Below, piece after piece: positions 35,598-47,111 of a stretch of 64,000 nt of DNA (position 1 is the first letter of the stretch; every line of letters begins with the position of its first letter). The DNA is from Pleodorina starrii (Eukaryota > Chlorophyta > Chlorophyceae > Chlamydomonadales > Volvocaceae), in contig BRXU01000004.1 in assembly GCA_030267565.1 (NCBI GenBank), positions 273,001 to 337,000 of the forward strand, read 5' to 3'. The position numbers and the translations under genes are program-made. The notes beneath the pieces were generated by a model, which saw only the letters and a list, made by a program, of their open reading frames with translations, ran no database searches and had not been told where the DNA came from.

Positions 35598-36925
35598 CCG
35601 TGATGGGTGATTCTTGGGCATGAGTCATGCTTGAACGTCAATTCGTATAACTGTGGACCCCATGCGGGCCAATGGCGCCGGGCAAGGCCAGCGTCCTGGT
35701 GGTCGGCGAGGGCGGTGCACTATAGGCCCGGCACCGAGTTGGGGCCGACGGGTCTCACCCCCACGTCTTCACGGGCCACACTCACCCGCGTCAGCCCGTA
35801 TGTGGCAACTGGCGCAGTACAGGTCAAGAAGGCAGCAACAGCAGCAACACACCCAAGTCAGCAAAAACGGCTGCTGAGTAAGAGCCTAGTACACCAACCG
35901 CCTTTTGGGGAGAGACTCATGGCAGATGCCCCACATTCGTGGATCTTCGGGTTTAGGGTTCGCTCGTTCGTGTGAAGGGGTGGGCTCGTGCAGTCTGGGT
36001 TTGCACTTTCCTTCGCCCCCTGCGTCGTACCGTATCCGACGCAATGCATTCATGCATGGCTAGCTGGTAGGGGGCCATACACACCAGCCCCTACACACCA
36101 GCCTTGCCTCGCCTTCCCTCGCCGCATGGATGACACATGCGATGATGGGACATTCCACAACGCCAAGCTGCCCGGCCTCTTTGCCAATTGTTTGCAAATT
36201 GCAATCCCCTCCGCGACCCCGCTACCCCTTCACGACCCCACTCCCGCCCCCCCGAGGTACCGCACCGCATGCCTGTCACCACTGCTCGTCGCACTCAGAC
36301 CTGAGAGCCACAACCGACCCGCGGGGCACTGCCATGCGCCCGGCAGACCAGCACCACCGCACAGCACCTGCTGGACCGTCCTGGACTGTACGACTGCTGT
36401 ACGACGTGGCCATGTTGACCCCGACCGACCCGGGGGATCGCACAACCCCTAATCTGTACGGCATCTGTACCGGGGCAACAGATCTGCACAGATCTCAGCC
36501 TACCGTAATCTGCCTACCGTAATGGTGGTGCTTTAATACCTTTTTTCTTCCGGCGCGCATCTCAGCACGCACTGCGCGACCCCATATGCGGTTTCGCGCA
36601 CCGCATCACACCGCACCGCCGCTCCCCGCGCGTGTCGGATACATCCGGACCGTTTCCGTCACAGCTCTCATCGCAAGGGTCCAACCCTATGGGACCACGG
36701 GGCCACCTGTCAGTGGACGCGCGACGGAAGCCCCCGAACTCCCCAATCGCACCCTCTGCGACCATTAACAACCATTTATCACATGCGTTGCGAAATGCCC
36801 CAAGACCTGGTACGAACGAGGTATCGCAGCGCACCGAAGGTCAACGAGGAGAATCGTACAATGTCGTACAACACGTCCCCCCCCTCACGCCGCCCCCATG
36901 CTGCCCAGCATGACTAACCCAGCTG

Positions 36926-36930
36926 TTACA
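36926..36930 (-). terminator. TGTAA poly(A) signal of the 1431-residue gene
   Basis: TTACA on the plus strand, TGTAA on the minus strand, 248 bp after the stop at 37178. Confidence 0.6.
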
Positions 36931-37177
36931 GAGCTTTAAAGCTCCGTCCGAATCGAAATGGCCCTCGAGGTAATTGTTGTTGTACGGATGCCAAAAGAAT
37001 TGTTGTACGACGACCAGCCAAATCCGCCCCAATCGCAGCAGCCGCAGCCGCAGCAGCAGCCGCAGCCCACAGCCACAGCCGCCGCTGCCAGAGTCTGCAG
37101 CAGCTTTCGTCCGCCGCTCTTGGACGTCGGTCAGGCGTCGGTCGGACTGCATGGATTGCATGGTCGACCGACGCTCC

Positions 37178-37691
37178 TCAGACCGCGACCTCGGTGGCGG
37201 CGGTCCCGGCGGCTCGCATCACGGCCGCCAGCTCGTCCGTCGGCACCTCCACCACCTCCACAAGCAGGGCGCTCCGCGGCGGCAGGTACAGCAGCCCCTT
37301 CCGCACACACTCCCTCTCCTCCGCCTCCATCCCCGAATCCCGCCTCCGTCCCAACCCCAGCCCCAGCCCCAGCCCCGCTGGGCGGCTGCCCTCGCTGCCG
37401 CGAACGACGTCCGCGCGCCCGGCCGACGAGCCGTCCGCGCCCTCGCTGCCGCCTCCGGCGGCGGCGTCGGCGGCGGCGCCGCCGCCGCTGCCGTCGCCCG
37501 GCTGCGTTCTGCCGCTGTACAGGTCATGCGCCTGGTCCGAGGCCAGCGCTAGGAGGCGGCATAGGGCCCGATTGAGCAACACGCGCCGCAAGCTCCGCCA
37601 GCCCTCACCCACAGTGGCGCAAATCGACTGCGTCACCATCAGTCCCCCGCAGCCGTCGCCGTCGCCGTCGCCGTCGCCGTCATCACTGCCT

Positions 37692-37725
<34 letters not shown>

Positions 37726-40700
37726 CATCAGCATCTGAGCCGTCGCTGCTGCTTCCGCTGGAGCCGCCGCTGTTGCGGCGGCGGCGGTCGCCGCCGCCGC
37801 CGCCGCCGCCGCTGGCGGGGCCCTGCGCAGGCGCGGCTGACGGCGCGGCGGCGTCCTGCGGCTGTGTGAGATGCCTGACGTCGATGTATCCGTCAACCAC
37901 CGACAACCCGATGCGCGCCGCTTGTTTCAGATGAGTCGGCCGCACCAGGCTGGGGAGCAGCAGCAGGGAGGATCCGCGCCGCCGCGCCGTGGCCTGAGCC
38001 TGCGGCGGGAGAGGGCCGTGTCCGACCGCCGGCGGGGGAAAGTGAAGTACGGTGCGATGAGACCATCCAGGGAGGGGAAGGGAAGGGAGGGAGGTAGGGA
38101 GGGAGGCATACGAGGGCTCATGCAGGAGATTGCGGCGCCGCGCCGCGGCCGTCCCCAGCCACTCCCGCACTCACGAGCCGCTGAGGAGGCGCAGCCCTCC
38201 AGGGGGGCGGGGAGCACGAGCAGCCGCCCTGCACCCGCCGCCGCAGTCCCTTCCCGCGCCCCACCTCAACTGGTGCCCCCCCCGGGTTCCGGGTCCGCTC
38301 CCCCCCAACGCCGTCTCCTCCGTCCCCTTCGCAGCGGTGGTGTCGTTTTGTTTCTTGCCCGGCCTTCCGTCGGTGGGGGCACCTCGCCCCGTGGGGGCAT
38401 ATCGTACCCGGAGTGCAGTGCAGTGCAGTGCAGTGCAGTGCAGTGCAGTGCAGTGCAGTGCAGTGCAGTGCAGTGCAGTGCAGTGCAGTGCAGTGCAGTG
38501 CAGTGCAGTGCAGTGCAGTGCAGTGCAGTGCAGTGCAGTGCAGTGCAGTGCAGTGCAGTGCAGTGCAGTGCAGTGGACTCACCTGGGCCACCGCCGTCGC
38601 CACCTCCCACAGCTCCCGACGACTGGGACATGAGAACACCAACACGGCCCCACTGCCCAGCTGCTCCTCCACCCACCGCCGGGCGGTGGCAACGCCGCGT
38701 CCGGCAGCGGCGGCGAGTACGACGGATCCCGGCGGACACTCCGCCGCCGCGGCGGCGGCGGCGGCACACGCAGCGCCGCTGGCCTGCTGCCCCCGCCGCT
38801 GCGCCTCGCCGCCTCCACCGCCATTTTCGTTGCCGCCGCCGCCGCCGCTGCTACTGCTACCGTCACCGTCAGCGGCGGCGGCGGCGCCGCCGCCTCCCCC
38901 TGGCGCGTCCTGCAGGATGCCCACGCTTTCCAGGCCGCCGCCGCCACCGCCGTTGCCGCTGTTGCCGCCGTCGACGTTGCGGCCGTTCCCGCCGTCGACG
39001 TTGCCGCCGTTGCCGCCGTCGACGTTGCCGCTGTTGCCGCCGTCGACGTGGCCGCCGTTGCCGCCGCCGTTGCCGCTGTTGCTGCTGTTGTTCTCTGCGT
39101 TCCGGCGCCGAGCCTCCTTCAGTCGCCGGTCGAGCTGCCGACTCCCGGGGATGAACGTTAGGGTCAGGGCCGGTGAGGTGCGCTGCGCCAAGCAGACAGG
39201 GGAGAGGGGAGATGGGAGATGGGAGTGGCGACAAGGTGGGAAACACGGCAAGGTGGGAGGACAAGGTGTCGTGTCTTAGGGGTTCTTTGCGTTGCGTGCG
39301 TTGGCGGTGATAGGTTGGCTGTTGGCTAGTGAGGGGTTGGCTGGTGATGGGTTGGGCTAATGGCGATGGCTGGCAGTGGTGTTGGAAGTGGCAGGCAGGG
39401 ACGACCGGTGGTGCCTCGTATCTGAGGTGCGAAGCAGTGGGGAGTGCGAAGGGCCTCATCGTCGGGTGATGTCGTCCGGAGCCCCGAAACCAACAAGCCA
39501 ACCGAAAGCAGCCAACACCTCCGGCGAGCAGCAACCAAACAAACACACATCACGCACACACACACGCTCGGAGTCAGACCCCCAAAAGGAAGGCGCAAAA
39601 GACCGAGATCCCCCCTCCCTCACGACAACGAACGCGAGCCGAACCCCCACCTCCCGTCGCACACGCGAGAGGCGGCGCCGCCGCCCCGCCCCCACGGCCA
39701 ACATTCCCATCCCCCACACATACACACACACGACACACCCCTCACCTCCCGTCGCGGCCGCCCGCCACCACCACCCTCCTCCACCGCCGCCACCTCCTCC
39801 TCCGAGGAAGCCGCTGCCGCCGCGCCCGGATCCAAATCCACATCCAGATCCAGATCCGCGTCCAGATCCGCGCCCAGATCCGGAATCGGATCCGGACCAA
39901 GATCCAGGTGCAGCAACACCGCCGAGTGCGTCGAGGGGCGGCCCAGGGCGCCCGGTCCAAACATCTTCCGAGCCTCCCGACGGGGGATGCGGTGGCCGCG
40001 CAGAAAGACCTGGTGGGCACTGGATAGCAGGTCGATCGCGGCGGTGGCCGCCGCCGCCAGCTGCAGCTGAGCGGGACTCTGGACCAGCCACCGGCCGGGC
40101 GACTGTGGGGGGGGGGTTGGGGGGGTGAGGGGAGGGGGGATTGGGGGGGGGGTTTGAAGAGTGAGTTTGGTGGGGGTTGGGGGGTGGGAGCCGGAGGGGG
40201 GCAGCAAGGGGGCGGGGGCGGAGCGCGTCAAGAGGGTTCGGGGTTGGGAGTTGGGGTCGGAGTCGGGGTTGGGAGTTGGGGTTGGGAGTTTAGGAGTTCG
40301 GGCTGTGGGGTTGGGCTAGGGAGATCGTGAGGGGAGGGGAGGTTGTGAGGGCGCGAGTACTGCGTGCGGCGGCAGGGGGCGTGCAAACCACGGGGAAGGC
40401 GGGGGAGGAAGGGGAGGGAGGGAGGCGGCAGGCGGGGGGTGAGGGCGCAGCCTTGCGTGTGGGTTGGATTTGGGTTGGGACGCGTGCGCCGTACGACGGT
40501 ACGGCAGGAAGCAAACCGTGCTTCTTCACGCGAATACCGGTTATGCACATGGCGCGTGCGGGTGCCCCACGCTGCCGCAGGAGCCAGCCAGCCCCGAAAC
40601 CAAACCCGAGTGCACCACACTCCTCGCCCCCTATGCGGCCGGCCATCCGCCCCACCGCCCACCTTACCCCTACTCCCCCCTACCGCCACCACCGGCAGCG

Positions 40701-43700
40701 GTGCCGTACCTCATCCAGGCACGTCGACAGCAACAGCCGCGCCAGCTCTGTGCGGGTCCGCCGCACATCCTGGTGCTCCAGCTTCGTCTGTACGGCCGGA
40801 TCCAGATCCGAATCCAAATCAGGAATGGGATCCGGATCCGTGCCTCCGAGTGCAGCCGCCGTCGGCCCCGGCTCCGTCTCCACCAACGCCGCCACCGCCG
40901 CCGCCGCCGCCGCCGCGGCCCCTGATGGCGTCGCGTCCTGCGGTCCCGCCTGGCGGCGGCACGACGCCGTCGGCGCGCCGTCGGTCGTCTGCACGCCCAC
41001 CTCACCGCCGCTGCCGTTGACGTGGCCCGGAGGCGGCGGCGCTGACGGCAGCAATAACGGCACTGGCGGCGGCGGCGGCGGCGGCGGCGGCGGGTCGTGG
41101 AACTTCTCCCTGGCCAACAGTCGCGCCGCCCGCCGCCGCGCCAGCGCCTTCAGCAGTTGCTCGTCCAAGCGAGCCTCCTCCTTGGCGGCCGCCGCCGCCG
41201 CCGTCGCCGCCGCCGCCGTCGCCGCCGTCGCCGTCGCCGCTGCCGCCGCCGCCGTCGCCGCCGCCTGGGCCTTGCCCTTCCGCCGCGCCTGCTCCCGCTG
41301 CTGCTGCTTGCGCTGCTGCTCCATCTGCCTCTCCCGCTTCCGCATTACCCCCGTCTGCTCCTCCGCCGCATCCGCCGCCAGCTCGCCGTACCGCCGACGG
41401 AAGGCGGCCAGGTACCGAGCCTGCTCCGCCCCTTCAGCTCCCGCCGCCGCCGCGGAGCCGCCGCCGCCGCCGCTGCCGGCGGCCGCCGCCGCGGCGGCGG
41501 CGGTGACGCAACGCCGCCGCAGCGACTGCAGCTCCGCCGTCGTCTGGTGCAGTAGGTCTATATGGAGGTCCACTGTGATCCGGATGGCGAAGCTGTTCAT
41601 GGCCGACCCGTGGTTCGTTAATGCCGCGAGGTGCGACAACCGCAGCTCGTCCGGCGTGGAGCCGCCGCCGGCGGCGGGCTTGGGCGCGGCGGCGGCGGCG
41701 AGGGCGGACGTGCCCGCCGCCACGGCGGCGGCGAGGCGCGGCGCGAGGACCTCCGCCGCGACGCGCTTCGCGATGTCGTACAGGCGCGGCGCGACGGGCA
41801 CATCGAAGAAGCAGGCGGGGAAGGAGCGCGCCGACGGCGCGTGCTGGCCGCCGGAGGTCGCAAACGCGGCGTCCTGCGGCCGTCGTACAGAGTAGTACGG
41901 CAAAAGTACGGCACAACCAGGTAAGCGTGTGCGCACGCACGCATGCGTCTGTTGTTGATAATCGGTCTGTGAGAGACTGTCCGGGGGCCGGGCGATGTCT
42001 AGGTTCGGCGCGCGGAGTGAGAGGTGGAGGTGGGGGCGGGTCAACATCAGCGTGCCTGCCCCGACGCACTTTGGGAGGGAATATACCCGCTGGCAGCCCA
42101 ACCGACACCAACCGACGCCAACCGACACAACCGCCTCCGGCCGCTCGGCCGCGGGGCGCCATCACCTCCAGCCCCACCGCCACCCGGCGGGGGGGGAAGG
42201 GGGGGCCGGGGAGGGAAGACGTACGGCACGGCCGCCGCCAGCAGCCGCGGCGCCAGCCTCGTGCCGTACAGCTTTCATCCCGTCGTACCTGCATGCGTGA
42301 CAGCACCTCCGCCACGCCCAGAAGCTCCGGGTACGGCAACGTGTACGGCAGGCCGTTGTACCGCAGCAGCGCATCCGCCAGCACGGCGGCGTGCCGCTGC
42401 TCCGCCTCCGTCGCCGCCGGCATCCTGTCGTCCAGGTTCAGCCGCTTGCCGTCCTCCGCGAAGAGCACGTACGACATGTGGACGAGCAGCAGCAGCAGGC
42501 ATCGAGACTCCAGGGCGGCCTCACCGGACAGCTGAGGGCGCCGCCGCCGCAAGCCGCCGTAGGTAAGGGGGAGGGGGAGAGGAAGGGCGTCGATGTCGAT
42601 GTCGATGGCGAGGGCGAGGGCGCGCGACGCGCGATTTGTCCGCAGTCGGGGTCAAAACACACGCCCACGCACACGCCCATGGCCCTTCTCCTCCCCCTCC
42701 TCCCGCGGTTACCCCCTAGGCGGCTGATTGCTGCCACCGGTACCAACGACCCATTGCACTCTTCCCTTCCCGCGCATGGCCCCTTCACCCTTCCCACGCA
42801 CGGCCCCTTCACCCGCAGCCCCCCGAAACCCCCAACACACGTCGTCTCACCAACCCACCCAACCCTCTTTGTCTTCGCCACGAACAGCTTCAGGCTTGTT
42901 CGTGGCGAACCAGCCCGAAGCGAGCCACCCACACCCCACCCCATCCCACCCCTCCCCCCAGCCCCCACACCGCCCTTCCTCGCCCTCTCCCTCCGCCCTC
43001 CCGCAGCGGCGACCCCCACCTCGAGGCCGTTGGTGAAGGGGTTGCCGCCCGCCGCCGCCCACCGCCGCGACCCAACAACCTGCCCCCCGCCGCCACCGCC
43101 GCCCTCGCCGCTGCCGCCAGCCTCTCCACCGCCACCGCCGCCACCGCTGCCGCCGCCGCTGTCCCGCCTCGTCGCCAGCAGCCGCTCCGCCAGGGTATGC
43201 GGCGTCGTACGCTCCTTGCACGCCTCCCGCACGCGGCGCAGCCGCTTCTCGGCCTCCCGCGTCTGCACCAGCAGCAGATGCAACCGCCGCCGGGTCTCCT
43301 CCACCTCCGCCTCGTAGCCCACCGCCGCCGCCACCGCCGCCGCCGCCGATGTCGACGCCGCCGGCGGCGGCGGCAGTGGCAGCGATTTTGACGTCGCGGG
43401 GTGGGTCCAGGGCCAGGGAAAGGGCGCTGGAAGCTGCGCCGCCGCGTCAGTGGCGGCGCGATTGGTGGCGGCGGCGGCGGCTCGTTGGAGGAGCGCCAGG
43501 TGGACCCAGGGACGGGGGTCCTGGTCCGTAGGCTCGCGGTCGTACATGGGAAAGACCAGAACCGAACCGGAGGGGGCGAGGAGCGCCGCCGCCGCCGCCA
43601 GCTTCGGGGCCAGGGGAAGAGGAGGAGGCTTGGGGGCTGACTTGGGCTGCGCAGCGGCGCCGGCGGCGGCTGTCCGCGCGGCAGGGTCAGTGGCTGGAGC

Positions 43701-44123
43701 GTCGGCGGTGGTGGTGGTGGTGGTGGGGGAAGAGTTGGGGGAATGGGTTTTGACGGGCGTGGGGGGTTCTGGGGGGCCGAGCGGTCCTCCGGGGGCGGCG
43801 GCGGCGGCGGCGTCTGGGGAACTGGTATCGTGGTCCGGGGGCAGCTGGGCGGAGTCTAACGGCGGCACGCCGCACAAGATAGTCCTCCATTCTGCGCGTT
43901 GTATCCGATGGGAAACTCTTTGGGCCGTCTGTGCTTGCAGGTTGCTGAGGGGCGGCAGCGACGTGGTTCCCAGGAGCACCGACAGCCGCAGGCGACGACG
44001 CCAGGTATTGCCGCGCAAGTTGACGCAGTCTGGACAATAGCAAATAGACGGGACCTCTATCGTGTCGACATCTTCGGGCGGGCTTTGCTCCGAGGTCGAA
44101 GACGCCGCGCCCGCATCGTCCAT
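37178..44123 (-). CDS. Large low-complexity protein, family not recognised
   Basis: Seven exons, 44123-43020, 42531-42289, 41873-40710, 40102-39746, 39134-38583, 38228-38175 and 37999-37178, all with GT-AG borders and phase 0. They join to 1431 residues. Ordered-looking blocks are separated by Ala, Gly and Pro runs: CYCPDC near the N-terminus (possible metal site), VLVFPMYDREPTDQDPRPWV, a Leu/Arg-rich helix region EVEETRRRLHLLLVQTREAE, HMSYVLFAEDGKRLNLDDR, PACFFDVPVAPRLYDIAKRV, an alpha-helical Arg/Gln stretch RKRERQMEQQRKQQQREQAR, and near the C-terminus IGLSVVDGYIDVRHLTQ and GWRSLRRVLLNRALCRLLAL. Exons 3 and 4 carry Asp-Leu/Asp-Pro repeats. I see no catalytic motif, signal peptide or clear membrane segment. 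The start is the first ATG in a CCAACCATGGAC context. Exact phase closure supports the model; the function is unknown. Confidence 0.75.
38412..38575 (+). repeat. CAGTG pentanucleotide satellite in an intron
   Basis: About 33 exact CAGTG units beginning 8 bp beyond the donor of exon 5 of the 1431-residue gene, so the intron starts almost directly with (CACTG)n on the transcribed strand. Confidence 0.97.
39831..39905 (-). repeat. GATCCA/GATCTG hexamer repeat, coding
   Basis: Encodes alternating Asp-Leu/Asp-Pro residues (LDADLDLDVDLDP) in exon 4 of the 1431-residue protein. Related tracts lie at 40797-40845 (exon 3), 63238-63304 (another gene, coding) and in introns at 19638-19687, 56962-57008 and 58455-58475. 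Confidence 0.85.
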
Positions 44124-44681
44124 GGTTGGTGAAGCGCGACCTCAGCGCGTGGGAAAAATCATGCCTTTGCCTCCAATCGCTTATTTTTAAATTTAAGCCT
44201 TTCCTGTCCGCAAGATTATGATGATTGAGGCATAGAGCTGCCGTCCCGGACGCAAAAGGAAAGGAAAAGACGGGGATACCTAACACGGACCTGTTCTTAA
44301 ATCAGAGGAAGTCGTGGTAGATTTGTGAGATAATGGATTTTCGCGAGCTGCACCAGTAAATTGCTCTGAGGTTAGGATTGCGACGGATTGGCCACCGTGG
44401 CCACGCACGCCAGTCTAAAACAGTTGTGCCGTAACGGTCACCACCAGTGAACCGGGTGTCCGGCTCCAGCCTGGTTGATCGAGATGGGTCCCCCCGTAGG
44501 AAAGAAGATAGGCTTTCTTTATGATGTCCTGGATTGTCCATTGTAATGCACACGCTTACAGTGCACCTCAGCTTCGGACTCTGTACGAGGGTCCGAAAGT
44601 CGTCCATGGTTGACACCCAACTCCCCCCCCCAACCCAAATCCATACCTCCCTTTTGGTAACCTTGCTTCCAGGCATGCTCG

Positions 44682-44746
44682 GGAAGTATTGCTGGGTTCC
44701 GGGTCCGCTCGCTAACGCCGTCTCCGTCCCTCCGCTGCGGTATCTT
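44682..44746 (+). repeat. Dispersed repeat A, copy 2
   Basis: AAGTATTGCTGGGTTCCGGG to GCTGCGGTATCTT, nearly identical to 8555-8622. It lies upstream of the 1431-residue gene. Confidence 0.85.
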
Positions 44747-46971
44747 CTTTTAACCTCTCATCTCCACAGTCCACACCCATAACGGCGGACCCTGGCCCCC
44801 ACTCGCATCACCACCAGGTGAGATCCGGGACTAACGGCTAAGGTTTACGTTGGTTGAGCGATCCGCCAGATCAGTATGCCGCCAGATCCGTCGCAAGTGG
44901 GCCCGTCTGAATAACACGACCTCACCCACATCGGAAGGCCTCCAGTCAGCCACCGCAGCGGCCAAGGGTTGCTGACCCACTGGCTGTCAAGTTTGGATCC
45001 ACGCTACCGCGAGCAGCAGCATCAGCAGCAACACGCACGAAGGACTGCCGCAGTCGCCTGCTTGTCGCCGTGCAGTCGCTCCAGTCTGCACCGTCGGTGC
45101 GTGGCTGGCCGTCAAACCTGGTCAAACCCGTCCCCTACAGCAGCAGCTCAACGATCGGCTGCCGATGAGCTCCAGAGGGAGGGAGAGCGACTTTACACGA
45201 TCCTACATTAAACATAATGCCAAACAGACGAACAACAAAATTCTAATGTCTGAATGAGACCTACAAAAACAATTTGAAAAACAATTTGAAAAAAGCACAA
45301 GCGGTCGCCACACGCGTGCGTGACCTGCAGTCAACGAGCCCCCCACACGATGGGGGCTTTCGCTTACAACGTTACAAGGGCCGTGCAAAGCGTCAGGGTG
45401 CCGTACTCCCCCAGCACACGACCAAATCCATCGACCCAAATCAACCCAAATCAACTACCGTGGTTCCAGACCATCTACCGTAACACCCACACACGCTTGC
45501 ACCGGACACGCATTGAACGCTTGCACCGCCGGACACGCATTGAACCTCTCAAGAGCAACGGGTGCCTAGAACCCTAGATACATCCGCCAAGATACACTTG
45601 CACGTACGGCACACTGTACTGCATTGCCATACTCGGGTAAGTACGGCAGCCGTGCATGGTGGCGACACGCGCTTGGCGAGGACGCCTCTCTCCTAGGCTG
45701 CAACCCAACACGAACATGTCATTTAAGGTATCGGCTGCCGGCTGTCGGCCGGCGGTCTCTGCCGAACGCAAAAAAATGCACTGTAAAGATGTACGGTACT
45801 TCAGCGGCCTATCCACACCGCCGTGCAGCTCCGCTGCCGCACCGTCAACCTATCGCGCTGCCGCCGTCGCCGCCGCCGTGCCGCTACGGCGCTCACCGCT
45901 GCTGCTGAAGTAGGCAGCCCCAGCCAGCCGACAGCGCGCCGGCCTGTTCGGAAGGGCCGGACGGTGCGGGTACGGAGGCCGACAAACGGAGGAAGACAGA
46001 TGGCCCCCCAATGCAACCAACGTGAGCGGCGCTGTCCGTCCGTCGGTCCGTCGGTCCGGGACACCGGGAGGAGGACGATGACAGCTGCATCCTTACGCTA
46101 CCTGACGATGCAGCCGCCGCCGCCGCCGGCCGCCGCCGGTTCCAACGACGCCGCCACGGCCGACGGCTGTGACGCCGCCGCTGGTGGTGCCGCCGCCGCC
46201 GGCGACGCTGCTGCTGCCGCCGTTGCCGGCGGCGCCGCCGCTGCCGCCAGTCCCGCCGCCAATGGTGTCGGTGCCAGCGGCTCCGCCAGCGGTGGGAGAG
46301 CCGCCGCCCTGCAGAAGGTGCCGCTGCCGCCGGCGGCGGAGGCCTCCGCCTCCGCCGCCTCCGCCGGTGTCGCTGGATACGTTGACCGATGGTGACGGCG
46401 GCGGTGGCATCGTCTCCAGGGCGCCGGTATCACAGCCCCCCAGCCAGCACAGACGCTCTTGAGCGACGGCGGTACTGTTCGGAGTGCTGCGTGTGCACAC
46501 ACACGGGTCGGTGTTGGTGGACGACGGCGGGTATCAGGGAGGGTCGAGAACTCGAGATTTAAGATAGTCAAGCGTGAGAAAGGGCATGTATACAGCATCG
46601 TGCATGTGCTTTCAACGTATGGTGTGTTTCTTTCCGACTCAACAACGGAAACGGCCCCGGGGCTGGGCCGGGGTCCCCGGCCATCAGGGCTCACAGCGAC
46701 TTGGGGCAGCAGGGAGCGTATAAGCTTCTGGCATTTGCTTCTGAACGGTGGGAAGGTTGGATTCCCATGGCCCGTGTCTCAGTCACACGGTTTGCCGTAC
46801 GCCCCGTACCATAGGAAGCGTGCACTTGTCTAAGTAATAATGTGCGAGTACCATAAACATTATGATAGTACTACTTAGTACTACTAATTAGTAGGATTCC
46901 TATGCCAACATAGTGTTTTTGCCAACATAATGTTTTTGCCATCCCAACGACCTTTCCAAACTTACAGGACA

Positions 46972-46976
46972 CATTG
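46972..46976 (-). terminator. TGTAA poly(A) signal of the sequon-repeat gene
   Basis: TGTAA on the minus strand, 136 bp after the stop at 47112. It supports minus-strand transcription of that gene. Confidence 0.55.
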
Positions 46977-47111
46977 CAAGGCGGAACGGAATATAAAAAC
47001 TTCAGAAGACATACTGGACGAGCAGATTATGCTTAAGAAACGTAACACGAAGGTTTAAAAGCGAACAGACCTGAGAAACCGCCAGAGAATTCACGGACTC
47101 ATCGGATTCAA

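Larger units (their letters stand above)
34575..37177. other. Convergent spacer: ATP sulfurylase 3' UTR and the 3' end of the 1431-residue gene
   Basis: The ATP sulfurylase 3' UTR probably covers 34575 to about 35610, and the minus-strand gene's 3' UTR covers 37177 to about 36910. Between them I recognise no gene. Telomere-like repeats lie at 35011-35038. Confidence 0.55.
44124..47111. other. Spacer between two minus-strand genes
   Basis: Holds the 5' region of the 1431-residue gene and the 3' UTR of the sequon-repeat gene. The interval 45820-46460 is very GC-rich and open in several frames (Ala- or Gly-rich), but has no family match and no clear splice frame, so I do not call a gene. 46840-47110 is AT-rich. 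Confidence 0.45.

Noticed and set aside
38412..38575. CRISPR-like array
   Set aside because: Pure pentanucleotide tandem repeat without spacers, in a eukaryotic intron.
40327..41895. A 522-codon plus-strand frame opposite exon 3 of the unrecognised gene
   Set aside because: Antisense shadow of a GC-rich exon; the minus strand has matching splice sites and phase, the plus does not.
45823..46694. Ala/Gly-rich open frames on both strands
   Set aside because: GC-rich low-complexity sequence open in several frames, no family similarity and no consistent splice model.
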